A stretch of 16,447 nt of DNA from JBCDAP01 sp038747915. GTDB taxonomy: Bacteria; Planctomycetota; Phycisphaerae; Phycisphaerales; UBA1924. The notes below the pieces were generated by a model that ran no database searches, had not been told where the DNA came from, and saw only the letters and a list, made by a program, of their open reading frames with translations. This document shows positions 6,052 to 13,596 of this stretch, in pieces. The stretch is from positions 1 to 16,447 of the forward strand of contig JBCDJJ010000082.1 in the NCBI GenBank assembly GCA_038747915.1, in the 5' to 3' direction. The translations under genes were made by a program, and so were the position numbers. Every line of letters starts with the position of its first letter. The stretch's first letter is position 1.

Positions 6052-6765
6052 GTGCGACGGGTCCCCGTGCTGATCGTCGAGGACGAGCCCGATATCGCGG
6101 GCCTTATGCAATTCCATTTCGAGCGTGAGGGCTTCACGACCACGCTGGCCGCTTCGGGAAGTGAAGCGCTCTCCTGCGTGGAGTCCCAGGCCCCGGGCCT
6201 GATCATCCTCGACATCATGCTGCCCGATGTCGATGGGCTCGAGGTCTGCCGCAAGCTCAAACGCGACGCCGGGACCCGCGAGATCCCGATCGTCATGGTC
6301 AGCGCCCGAGGCGAAGAGTCCGACATCGTCGTCGGCCTCGAGCTCGGCGCCGAGGACTACGTCACCAAGCCATTCAGCCCGCGCGTGCTGCTCGCTCGCA
6401 CCAAGGCTGTCCTCCGCCGCCACGACACCGAGACGACCAGCCAGATCCTCCTTTGCGATGGCGAGATCTCCATCGATCCCGAGCGTCACGCCGCCTTTGT
6501 CCGTGGCGAGCAGCTCGACCTTACCCTCACCCAGTACCGTCTGTTGCACTTCCTCGCGTCGCGCCCGGGCTTCGTGCGCACCCGCGACCAGATCGTCGGC
6601 GCGGTCCGCGGGGAGGACGCGGTGCTGTCGAGCCGTGCCATCGACGTCCACGTTGCGGCCCTCCGCCAGAAACTCGGCGAGTTCGGCGCTGTGATCGAAA
6701 CGGTCCGCGGCGTCGGCTATCGGATCGCGGAGCGAGCGCCGTCGGCGGCCCCCGCGAAGTCCTGA
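6052..6765 (+). CDS. phoB: PhoB/OmpR-family response regulator
   Basis: This cytoplasmic DNA-binding regulator is probably phosphorylated by the kinase gene it overlaps. Of 237 residues, about 1-122 form the receiver domain: acidic pocket at E10-D11, phosphoacceptor Asp54 (LIILDIMLPDVDG), Ser84 as the switch residue and Lys106 in DYVTKPF. Residues about 130-227 form the winged helix: LTLTQYRLLHFLASRPG, TRDQIVGAVRG, the recognition helix SSRAIDVHVAALRQKLGEFG and the wing ETVRGVGYRI. Start: the GTG at 6052 has GGAGG (6038-6042) at 9 bases and gives MRRVPVLIVEDEPD, the normal receiver start; the open frame further upstream is unlikely to be translated. The symbol phoB rests on the PhoR-like partner and phoU downstream; the receiver and winged helix alone do not separate PhoB from other OmpR-type regulators. 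Confidence 0.93.
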   Translation: MRRVPVLIVEDEPDIAGLMQFHFEREGFTTTLAASGSEALSCVESQAPGLIILDIMLPDVDGLEVCRKLKRDAGTREIPIVMVSARGEESDIVVGLELGAEDYVTKPFSPRVLLARTKAVLRRHDTETTSQILLCDGEISIDPERHAAFVRGEQLDLTLTQYRLLHFLASRPGFVRTRDQIVGAVRGEDAVLSSRAIDVHVAALRQKLGEFGAVIETVRGVGYRIAERAPSAAPAKS

Positions 6766-8666
6766 TGACCACACCGCCCGCTCGCGCTTTCTCACCCCGC
6801 ACGCTGCCGGTGTGGCTGCGCGTGGGTGTGGTGCTGATCACCGCGCAGGCGGTCATGCTGCTCGGTCTGGGGTGGTACAGCGCCCACCGCATGATCGTGG
6901 TCTCCGACACGCAGGAGCAGCGGGTGCTCAACGAGCAGCTCCTGAAACGCCAGACGGTCTATGCCCCGCTCTGGCGTGCCGGCGGGCATCAGGAGCTCGA
7001 GGAGATGCTCGGTGCCGATGCGGCGCTCCTCGGTGGGCGCATGGTCCTGATCGACCAGGACGCCGAGCGGGTGATTTTCGACACCTCCGGCGGGCGCCCG
7101 CTCCCCGTCCCGCTCGATGAACTCGTGCTGGACCCCGACGCCAGGCAGATCGATGGGTGGCCGGCGCACCGCTCCGCCCGGGAGCGATGGCTCGCGGTCG
7201 GCCGGCCGCTGGTTGGGGACACCGGACCCACGCTGTGGATCTTTCATCCGGTCTCGAATCTCCGTGCGGCGATCGAGCTGCTCAAGTGGGAGCTCACATC
7301 CGCGGCCCTGGCCACACTGCTGCTCCTCGGCATGCTCGCCGGCGTTGTGCTCAAGCTGGTGAGCCGCACCATCGACCGGCTCGCCCGCGGCGCTGCCCAG
7401 TTCGCGAAAGGGCAGCTCGCCCTCCGCATCACCCCGCCCCCTGGCCGCGAACTCATCGAGCTCACGAACGCGCTCAACGACATGGCCGAGCAGCTCGATC
7501 GACGCCTGACTCAGCTCGATGCGCAGCGGAGCCAGCAGGAAGCCGTTCTCCAGTCCATGCAGGGCGGGCTCATCGCGGTCGATCACCACCGCCGCATCGT
7601 CTCTCTCAACCGCACCGCCCAGCGGCTGCTCGAACTGCGGTCGGGCGTGATCGGCACACCCATCGAAGAAGTCGCGCGCCGGCCCGCGATCGTCCGTTTC
7701 ATCGCCGATGTCCTCGCCGAGCGCCGCTCGTTGACCCGTCAGCTCGAGGTCCCAGGCGAGCCGCCGATCACCATCCGCGCCACCGGCAGCCCGCTCGGCG
7801 CACCGGATGGTGGGCCCGCGGGTGCCATCGTCCTCATCACCGACATCACGGAGATCAAACGTCTCGAGTCGATGCGGTCCGACTTCGCGGCCAACGTCTC
7901 GCACGAGCTCCGCACACCCATCACCAACATTAAGGGTTACGTCGAGACCCTCCTCGAACTCGAAACGCCCGACGCCGAGACGAACGACAAGTTCCTGAAG
8001 ATCATCGGCAACAACGTCGAGCGCCTCGCTGCCATCATCGAAGACATGATGAGCCTGACCCACGTCGAGCGGCTCGAGACCAGCAGCGCGTTGAGCACGG
8101 CCGACATCACGGTCGACTCGCTGGTCCTCGCGGTTCGCGCGCAGGTCGGCAACGAGCTGATGTCCAAGGTGATGACCCTCGACACCTCCGTCCCTGAAGA
8201 GGCGTCGCTCCGTGTCAACGAGCGCCTCGCCGAGCAAGCGATCAGCAACCTGGTGATCAACGCGGTCCGCTACAGCCCACCGGGCACCGAGGTCGCACTC
8301 CGGGCCGAGCCCGCCAGTCTTGCCGATGGTGCTCCCGCGTTTGCCATCCACGTCACGGATCACGGCCCGGGCATCGATCGCCACCACCTCGACCGGCTCT
8401 TCGAGCGGTTCTATCGGGTCGATAAGGCGCGGAGCCGCGAGGCGGGGGGCACCGGCCTTGGTCTCGCGATCGTCAAGCACATCGCCATCGCGCACGGCGG
8501 GTCGGTGGCCGTCGAGTCGGAACTCGGGCAGGGCTCGACCTTCACGCTCGTGCTTCCTGCGACACCACTCTCACCCAACACGGGTGATGACGGCGAGTTC
8601 GCGTTCGAGACTGCGGACACCGATCAGACCGACTCGGGAGTTCCTGGTCATCTCGAACGCAGCTAA
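6765..8666 (+). CDS. phoR: PhoR-like sensor histidine kinase
   Basis: This membrane kinase would autophosphorylate and pass phosphate to the preceding regulator. The 633-residue protein contains: TM helix 1 (about 16-38), an extracytoplasmic sensor of about 135 residues, TM helix 2 (about 177-199), HAMP (about 200-252), a PAS domain (about 255-365, ending ITDITEIKRLE), HisKA with FAANVSHELRTPITNIKGY (His380), and HATPase_c with N box NLVINAVRYSP (495-505), DHGPGID (532-538), FERFYRVDK (546-554) and GGTGLGLAIVKHI (561-573). TM-HAMP-PAS-HisKA-HATPase is the PhoR plan of Gram-positive type, with a larger sensor than E. coli PhoR. The tail after residue 600 is acidic. ATG 6765 shares its A with the regulator's TGA stop, so translation is coupled; much longer upstream extension of the frame is an artefact. 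PhoU follows 180 bases later. Confidence 0.93.
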   Translation: MTTPPARAFSPRTLPVWLRVGVVLITAQAVMLLGLGWYSAHRMIVVSDTQEQRVLNEQLLKRQTVYAPLWRAGGHQELEEMLGADAALLGGRMVLIDQDAERVIFDTSGGRPLPVPLDELVLDPDARQIDGWPAHRSARERWLAVGRPLVGDTGPTLWIFHPVSNLRAAIELLKWELTSAALATLLLLGMLAGVVLKLVSRTIDRLARGAAQFAKGQLALRITPPPGRELIELTNALNDMAEQLDRRLTQLDAQRSQQEAVLQSMQGGLIAVDHHRRIVSLNRTAQRLLELRSGVIGTPIEEVARRPAIVRFIADVLAERRSLTRQLEVPGEPPITIRATGSPLGAPDGGPAGAIVLITDITEIKRLESMRSDFAANVSHELRTPITNIKGYVETLLELETPDAETNDKFLKIIGNNVERLAAIIEDMMSLTHVERLETSSALSTADITVDSLVLAVRAQVGNELMSKVMTLDTSVPEEASLRVNERLAEQAISNLVINAVRYSPPGTEVALRAEPASLADGAPAFAIHVTDHGPGIDRHHLDRLFERFYRVDKARSREAGGTGLGLAIVKHIAIAHGGSVAVESELGQGSTFTLVLPATPLSPNTGDDGEFAFETADTDQTDSGVPGHLERS

Positions 8667-8751
8667 CCGACAGCGCCAGCCGTCCATCCCCGAGTTATCG
8701 ACAGGCTGTTCACGACATGTTTTCTCCCGAGGCACGCGCCCGCAGCGCGGC

Positions 8752-8757
8752 TACACT
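8752..8757 (+). promoter_or_regulatory. Candidate -10 box upstream of phoU
   Basis: TACACT lies in the 180-base gap before phoU, 89 bases from the ATG. CGACA is present three times in this gap (8668, 8699, 8713), but the spacing is not the 11-base periodicity of a Pho box. PhoU may have its own promoter in addition to read-through from the kinase. Confidence 0.25.
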
Positions 8758-8846
8758 GCCGCTGGTGGTGGTTCGCATCGGATACGTGCCCGGACCGGCC
8801 CGCTTGAGGTCGGCACGCGACATGTGACATCAGGCGAAGGGGCGGC

Positions 8847-9509
8847 ATGCTCGTCGACAGTCTCGAAGCGGATCTCATCATGCTTCGGCGGAGCCTGAAC
8901 GCGATGGCCGAGAAGGCCGAAGCGCGGGTTGACGCAGCGATCGACGCATGGCTCAGCAACGATTACGACTTGGCCGACTCACTCCGGTTCGCGGACGACG
9001 AGATGGATCGGCTCGATGTCGAGGTCGAAGAGCTGTGCCAGGAAATCCTTGAAAACCACCACCCGCGCGGTCCGGAGCTCCGGTACGTGCTCGGCGCCAT
9101 CCGCCTGACCACGCAGCTCGAGCGCATGGCCGACCTCGCTCGGTCGATCGCCAAGCGCGTCTTGAAGCATCAAAACACCCCCGCGGTGCTGCTGCCCGAG
9201 CCCGCGCGCGAGATGGGCGGCCTGGTGCGGTCGATGATGCGTCGTGTGCGACTCGCGATCGAGGGCGAAGACGCTGCGGTCGCGCGCGATGTCCGGCGGA
9301 GCGACCCCGCGGTCGACGAGCAGAACCGCGCGATCTACGCGTGGGCGACCAAGGCACTGGCGCAGGCCCCGCCCAACGCCGAGCTGTACCTCGACGTGGT
9401 TGTCCTGGTGCGCGCGCTCGAACGGATCGGCGATCTCTGCGCGAACGCAGCGGAAGACGTGATCTTCGTCGTCGGCGGATCGATCGTGCGGCACACGCCG
9501 ATCCGGTAG
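8847..9509 (+). CDS. phoU: Phosphate signalling regulator PhoU
   Basis: PhoU dampens PhoR kinase activity when phosphate is plentiful and normally bridges the Pst transporter and PhoR. The 220 residues form two copies of a three-helix PhoU unit; the metal-site motifs are visible as QLERMADLARSIAKR (about residue 90-104) and ALERIGDLCANAAEDV (about 190-205). Length is typical. The ATG has a G-rich GAAGGGG ribosome binding site about 8 bases upstream. Position right after the phoBR-like pair fits the role. No pstSCAB genes are nearby, so PhoU here is uncoupled from the transporter genes. Confidence 0.93.
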   Translation: MLVDSLEADLIMLRRSLNAMAEKAEARVDAAIDAWLSNDYDLADSLRFADDEMDRLDVEVEELCQEILENHHPRGPELRYVLGAIRLTTQLERMADLARSIAKRVLKHQNTPAVLLPEPAREMGGLVRSMMRRVRLAIEGEDAAVARDVRRSDPAVDEQNRAIYAWATKALAQAPPNAELYLDVVVLVRALERIGDLCANAAEDVIFVVGGSIVRHTPIR

Positions 9510-9564
9510 CCCAGCCGATGCGCGAGCCGGGCCGGAACCGAACTCCGTTGCTCGGTATGCAGAG

Positions 9565-10980
9565 CTAAGGCCGCGGCCACCCGCTCCCGTAGAGCGCATG
9601 CTCGCGGATGTATTCGACCACCGGCTCCGGCACGAGTTCGCGCAGCCGCGGCGAATCGATCCCTCCATTGAGCAACAGATCGCGGATCTCCGTGGAGCTG
9701 ACCTCGATCATGGGGACATCGACGACGCGGCTCCGCCACGCCTCGAGTTCGTCGGGCGACCAGTGGGGACGCATGGCGTCCATCAGATCATCGAGCGAGT
9801 CGGCCGGGGCGCGAAGCATGACAGCGGGCTCGGCGAGTTCGATGATGTCACGCGGATCCTTCCACCGATGGAACGCCGCGGCCTGATCGGCGCCGATGAG
9901 CAGGCGAAGCTCAAGTTCACCGTTAACACCATGCCGTATGGCATCCAGCGTCTGAACGGTGTAGCTCGGGCCGTCCCTCTCCAAGATAGACTCGATGCCC
10001 GACACACCAACACGTGAAACAGAACGCACTAGGCTGAGCGTCAACCTGAGGCGATGGTCATAGCTTGCGAACGTTGGATGTGCCTTATGTGGCGACCGAC
10101 ACACGGGCATGAGCGTCAGCCAATTAATCCCGAGTGCGTCCCGCGCGGCGATAGCCAGCTCGATGTGCCCACGGTGTGGCGGATCGAAGCTGCCGCCAAA
10201 GAGAAGAACGGAACCAGTATCTTCAGGAAACCCGAGCGTCTCCGCTCCCCATCGGTGTAGATCTCGAAGATCCGGGCGAGTATCGACTGTCGGGTCGGGC
10301 CTCTCGGTGGCATCGCCAAGTGGCAAACACTCAAAGGACAGCTTGAGCGCGTCGAGTGCGTGCCTTGAGCAATTTGCGAGGTGTCGCATCCACCGCACAC
10401 TCGCTCGACCGCGGGCTATATCGATGAGCACCCGAGTCAAGCGAGTCCTGCCACGTTGATCCACCCACGCACCAACCTCACTTGGGAGTCTGTCACCGGG
10501 ACCATCTGCGATCGCTCGATGCACCCCCCATCTCAGCTTCAATCGATCTGCCGCGGCAGCGAATGCATGGCTCTCGCAGTCGACAGCGTGCGCGCCAAGT
10601 GAACGGCCGAGGCGAGCTTTGCCGGAGAGCGTCGTCGCGGGCTCGTCTGTGCCAACTATGACACCATCCTTGCCGAAAAAATCGGGTGGTCCAATCGGGG
10701 GCACCCACGAGTTCCCGTGTTCGTCGATGACCCGGGAGGCATGAACCAGTTGGCCGGTGGTGCGGAACAGGCCGCCAGCGAGACCTGCCAGAATCACATC
10801 CATTCGGCGTTCGCTCTCGTCGAGCGACTCCACTGCTCGTTGAGCGGCTTCCGGCCCCGGCCCGATCGTCCGAACCCGCGCCCCGGGCACGCTCTTGAGC
10901 GCCCGCCGCACCGCCCTCGCCTCGATCTCCAGCGGGCACAGCACCAGCAGCCCCGCGGGCCCAGACTCCGTCGCCGACAT
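9565..10980 (-). CDS. nadD: Fusion: nucleoside-phosphorylase-like domain plus nicotinate-nucleotide adenylyltransferase (NadD)
   Basis: The 471-residue protein joins two domains. Residues about 256-471 are NadD, which makes deamido-NAD from nicotinate mononucleotide and ATP: LLFGGSFDPPHRGH (259-272, nucleotidyltransferase HxGH as HRGH), SPHK (296-299), LIGADQAAAFHRWKD (361-375) and VSSTEIRDLL (427-436). Residues 1 to about 215 resemble the purine nucleoside phosphorylase/MTA-SAH nucleosidase superfamily: LLVLCPLEIEARAVRRALKS (11-30), DVILAGLAGGL (61-71), VDCESHAFAAAADRL (133-147, matching the substrate-ribose Glu region) and RAIADGPGD (155-163, matching the Asp region). The order and spacing fit, but the substrate is unknown. 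The frame runs unbroken, so it is a true fusion unless a frameshift was corrected. ATG 10980 follows a run of six G; a -10-like TAGTGT lies 6 bases upstream. GC content dips in the middle of the gene. Confidence 0.88.
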   Translation of the reverse strand: MSATESGPAGLLVLCPLEIEARAVRRALKSVPGARVRTIGPGPEAAQRAVESLDESERRMDVILAGLAGGLFRTTGQLVHASRVIDEHGNSWVPPIGPPDFFGKDGVIVGTDEPATTLSGKARLGRSLGAHAVDCESHAFAAAADRLKLRWGVHRAIADGPGDRLPSEVGAWVDQRGRTRLTRVLIDIARGRASVRWMRHLANCSRHALDALKLSFECLPLGDATERPDPTVDTRPDLRDLHRWGAETLGFPEDTGSVLLFGGSFDPPHRGHIELAIAARDALGINWLTLMPVCRSPHKAHPTFASYDHRLRLTLSLVRSVSRVGVSGIESILERDGPSYTVQTLDAIRHGVNGELELRLLIGADQAAAFHRWKDPRDIIELAEPAVMLRAPADSLDDLMDAMRPHWSPDELEAWRSRVVDVPMIEVSSTEIRDLLLNGGIDSPRLRELVPEPVVEYIREHALYGSGWPRP

Positions 10981-10986
10981 CCCCCC

Positions 10987-10992
10987 ACACTA
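10987..10992 (-). promoter_or_regulatory. Candidate -10 box of the NadD fusion gene (leaderless type)
   Basis: Minus-strand TAGTGT ends 6 bases before the ATG at 10980; the spacer is six G residues, which could also serve as a poor ribosome binding site. No -35 box is evident. Confidence 0.3.
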
Positions 10993-11031
10993 CTTCCACC
11001 CGCGCGTGGTGGCGTTCCGCGGATCGACCGA

Positions 11032-11037
11032 TACAAT
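11032..11037 (+). promoter_or_regulatory. Candidate -10 box of tRNA-Glu
   Basis: TACAAT (five of six to TATAAT) lies 31 bases before the mature tRNA 5' end, a normal leader for a tRNA gene. No good -35 box was found. Confidence 0.45.
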
Positions 11038-11068
11038 CCGCGGCCTGTCGGGCGGAGTCCCGGCCGAT

Positions 11069-11143
11069 GGCCCCATCGTCTAGCCTGGTCCAGGACGCTA
11101 GGTTTTCATCCTAGAAACCGGGGTTCGAATCCCCGTGGGGTCA
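11069..11143 (+). tRNA. tRNA-Glu, anticodon TTC
   Basis: The 75-base gene folds as a full cloverleaf. Acceptor GGCCCCA pairs with TGGGGTC (one G-U), discriminator A at 11143. The anticodon stem CTAGG/CCTAG (11098-11102 and 11110-11114) closes loop TTTTCAT with anticodon TTC at 11105-11107. The T arm is CGGGG-TTCGAAT-CCCCG. CCA is not encoded. The gene stands alone between divergent nadD and the chemoreceptor. Confidence 0.96.
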
Positions 11144-11259
11144 CTAGCCTGTCCGTCGGTGCATTGCATTGGCTTTGCCACGGTGCTGAAAACGCCAGCA
11201 GAGCACGTTGGCGCCCCGCTGGCACACCACCGAGAATCCCTCAAGCAAGGACGTGGGCC

Positions 11260-13296
11260 TCAGTCGTTGTCGTTTCTGAAGTTGAACCTCGCCATGAGCG
11301 ACTTCAACTCATCGGCCTTGCTCGCGACGCGGGCGACGGCCTCCGCTGTCGCCGAGGCGGTGTCGCTCGACCGTGAGATCGTCTCCGTCATGCTCACGAC
11401 CGACTGACTGACCTCCTCGCTCGCTGCGGCCTGCTGCTCGCAGGTGTTGGCGATCGCGTTGATTCGTTCGGAGACCTCGCGCGAGCCGGTGACGATAGTC
11501 GACAGGCTCTGCCCCGCCTGTTCGGCCTGACCGACGCCGGCCCGCACGCGATCGAGCCCCTGGCTCATCTGCTCGCTCGCGGCCCGGGTCTCGTTGCGGA
11601 TCACGCCGATCTGCTCGGCGATCTCCTCGGTGGCCACCGTGGTGCGGTCGGCGAGCTTGCGCACCTCATCGGCCACCACCGCGAACCCTCGGCCGTGCTC
11701 GCCCGCCCGCGCCGCCTCGATCGCGGCGTTGAGCGCGAGCAGATTGGTCTGGTCCGCGATGTCGTTGATCACCTCGATCACCTGGCCGATCTGGTCGCCC
11801 CGCTCGCTTAGCGATTCGATCCGCGTCGCGGTCTCCTCCACCGAGTTGGCGATCGCGCGCATCTCGTCGATGTTCTGGTTGACGATCTCGCCGCCATCGA
11901 CGGCCATATCACCCGCGCTGGTCGCGCGCTCCGCGGTGGTCTTCGAGTTGTCGGCCACCTCCGTCACGCTGGTCGACATCTCCTCCGAGGCTGCCGAGAT
12001 CTGCCTGACTTGCTGCAACTGGTTGTGGAGTTCGCGCGACATCTCATCGGAGTTGGTCTTGAGATCGATGCTCGATCCCGCGACGTCGTTCGCCACATCG
12101 CTCACCGAGATCACGATCGACTGTACCTTCCCGATCAGCGCGTTGAGTGACCGTACCAGCTCGCCGAGTTCGTCGTTGGCGTGGTGCTCCACACGCCTCG
12201 AGAGGTCGCCATCACCGTCCGCGATCTGCTGCATCGAATCCGAGACCGCGCGGATCGGCGTGATGATCGAGCGGGCGATCAGCCATCCCATCACGCTGCC
12301 GAGCACCACCAGGCCGCCGGTCAGGCCGATGATCTTCCACCACATGCCGGCGATCGTGCTTGTGATCTCTGCTTCTGCAGCGTCGGCCCGGAGCTCCGCC
12401 TCGCCGCTGATCGTGCCCAGGATGTCGATCGCCCGGTTCGCCAAGGGTGTCACCGTATTCAGGCAGATATCCTCGCTCACGCAGTAATCGGAGCGATCGC
12501 GGAGCGCCACGGACTCCTCGGCGAGTTCGAGATACCGCGCGCGGGTTGTGAGGTACGCCTCGAACTCCCGGTGTTGATCTGCGGTGAGCAGGTGCCCCAT
12601 CGTGCGCAGCTTCGCGACCGACGCAGCACACGCACCGACCTCGTGATCGATGAGCTCGCGCGCCTTGGCCGTGCCGCTCACCATGAAGGAAGAGATCGCG
12701 TTACGAGAGCGCAGCAGGTGGGCCTTCGCGGCGCCGATCTGGACCGCCAGATCAAGCCGCTCGTGGCTCGGCGTCTGCGCCCGCTCCATCTCGAGGATGG
12801 CGTTCAGATGCACGAGCATCTGGTCGCCCTGCGGCTCACCCTCGTTGTAGTACAGCCTTGTCGCTGGGATGTTGTCCTCCGTGAAGCTCACCGCAGCGAT
12901 CCGGTCCTGGGCCGCGCGGAAGTCCACCATCACGGTTTGCAACTCGCTCCAGAGCGCTCGCGTGGCGTGGTCGTCCCATCGCTCGACGTGCGGACCGAGG
13001 TCCACGGTCAGCCCGTCGATCCGGTCCCACGTCTCGAGCCGTTCGTCGGAGAGCGCCTGCAGCCCGAGGATCATGTACCCGCGGTGCATCGACAGGGCGT
13101 GGTGGACCTCGCCCTTGAGGTCCAGCGCGATCTGCGACGCCGGCACCGCGTTGCCGAATGCGCTCTGCTGCGTCCGCTGAATGCTCCCGACGAGCATGAG
13201 CGACACCGCTCCCATGACCGCTGCCAGGACGACCATCCCACCGAAGCCCAAGCCAAGACGAGCCGCGACCGAGAGTGACTTTCCTTTACCCCTCAT
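11260..13296 (-). CDS. Methyl-accepting chemotaxis protein
   Basis: This transmembrane chemoreceptor would sense a ligand outside the cytoplasm and control CheA through CheW. The 678 residues show TM1 (about 16-38), a helix-rich sensor of about 280 residues (39-317), TM2 (about 319-344), HAMP (about 345-397) and a long signalling coiled coil with the conserved tip EVINDIADQTNLLALNAAIE followed by AARAGEHGRGFAVVADEVRK (508-547). The sensor size suits a double four-helix (HBM-like) fold, but no ligand motif is seen; a Cys pair at residues 272 and 278 just before TM2 is unusual. No C-terminal CheR-docking pentapeptide is present; it ends FNFRNDND. The ATG at 13296 follows an exceptionally long Shine-Dalgarno. 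No che genes are nearby, so it is an orphan receptor. Confidence 0.95.
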   Translation of the reverse strand: MRGKGKSLSVAARLGLGFGGMVVLAAVMGAVSLMLVGSIQRTQQSAFGNAVPASQIALDLKGEVHHALSMHRGYMILGLQALSDERLETWDRIDGLTVDLGPHVERWDDHATRALWSELQTVMVDFRAAQDRIAAVSFTEDNIPATRLYYNEGEPQGDQMLVHLNAILEMERAQTPSHERLDLAVQIGAAKAHLLRSRNAISSFMVSGTAKARELIDHEVGACAASVAKLRTMGHLLTADQHREFEAYLTTRARYLELAEESVALRDRSDYCVSEDICLNTVTPLANRAIDILGTISGEAELRADAAEAEITSTIAGMWWKIIGLTGGLVVLGSVMGWLIARSIITPIRAVSDSMQQIADGDGDLSRRVEHHANDELGELVRSLNALIGKVQSIVISVSDVANDVAGSSIDLKTNSDEMSRELHNQLQQVRQISAASEEMSTSVTEVADNSKTTAERATSAGDMAVDGGEIVNQNIDEMRAIANSVEETATRIESLSERGDQIGQVIEVINDIADQTNLLALNAAIEAARAGEHGRGFAVVADEVRKLADRTTVATEEIAEQIGVIRNETRAASEQMSQGLDRVRAGVGQAEQAGQSLSTIVTGSREVSERINAIANTCEQQAAASEEVSQSVVSMTETISRSSDTASATAEAVARVASKADELKSLMARFNFRNDND

Positions 13297-13297
13297 T

Positions 13298-13310
13298 GGA
13301 TCACCTCCTT
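13298..13310 (-). promoter_or_regulatory. Extended Shine-Dalgarno of the chemoreceptor gene
   Basis: On the minus strand AAGGAGGTGATCC is complementary over 13 bases to the conserved 3' tail of bacterial 16S rRNA, with the AGGAGG core 7 bases before the ATG. Most genes in this window have weak sites or none. Confidence 0.85.
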
Positions 13311-13512
13311 CGTAGCGTGCGAGCGCTACTCGGTTCCCCTTGCACGACTCACTGATCGTGTGTATCTCCGTACCTGATGACGGCGTCGCTCAAATCTGGG
13401 AGAAGACGCCCCATACACACGCAACAGCCCGAGAGACCGTGACCAGAGATGGCGCATAACCACCTCACCTGCGCGTACGCACCACTTATGGGAATGACGG
13501 ACGTGCCCAGGA

Positions 13513-13538
13513 TCACCAGTCCGCGTCACCAGTCCGCG
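13513..13538 (+). repeat. 13-base tandem duplication
   Basis: TCACCAGTCCGCG is repeated exactly twice in tandem, followed by a partial third TCA. It lies in noncoding DNA downstream of the PilZ gene. Confidence 0.9.
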
Positions 13539-13596
13539 TCAGCGAGCCGACCGATCGGCCAGTATGAACACCGCAGGCGTCGCGTGGTGGGAGTGC

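Larger units (their letters stand above)
13297..13596. other. Intergenic gap between PilZ and chemoreceptor genes
   Basis: This gap of 300 bases holds the extended Shine-Dalgarno, a GGCGTC/GACGCC inverted repeat (13382-13387 and 13405-13410) of operator-like layout, and a 13-base tandem duplication (13513-13538). No gene or U-tract terminator was seen. The chemoreceptor promoter should lie here, but I could not pick a clear -10 or a sigma-28 type site. Confidence 0.5.

Noticed and set aside
6792..8495. Long minus-strand ORF of 567 residues
   Set aside because: Shadow of the histidine kinase gene; composition rich in Asp, Gly, Arg with no family match.
8667..8846. Possible Pho box from repeated CGACA
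   Set aside because: Copies are not spaced at 11 bases and lack the CTGTCAT consensus.
9510..9564. Bidirectional terminator between phoU and the NadD fusion
   Set aside because: The 55-base gap has no clear stem followed by a T run.
13296..13312. Plus-strand text identical to the 3' end of 16S rRNA
   Set aside because: No upstream 16S sequence is present; on the minus strand it is the Shine-Dalgarno of the chemoreceptor.
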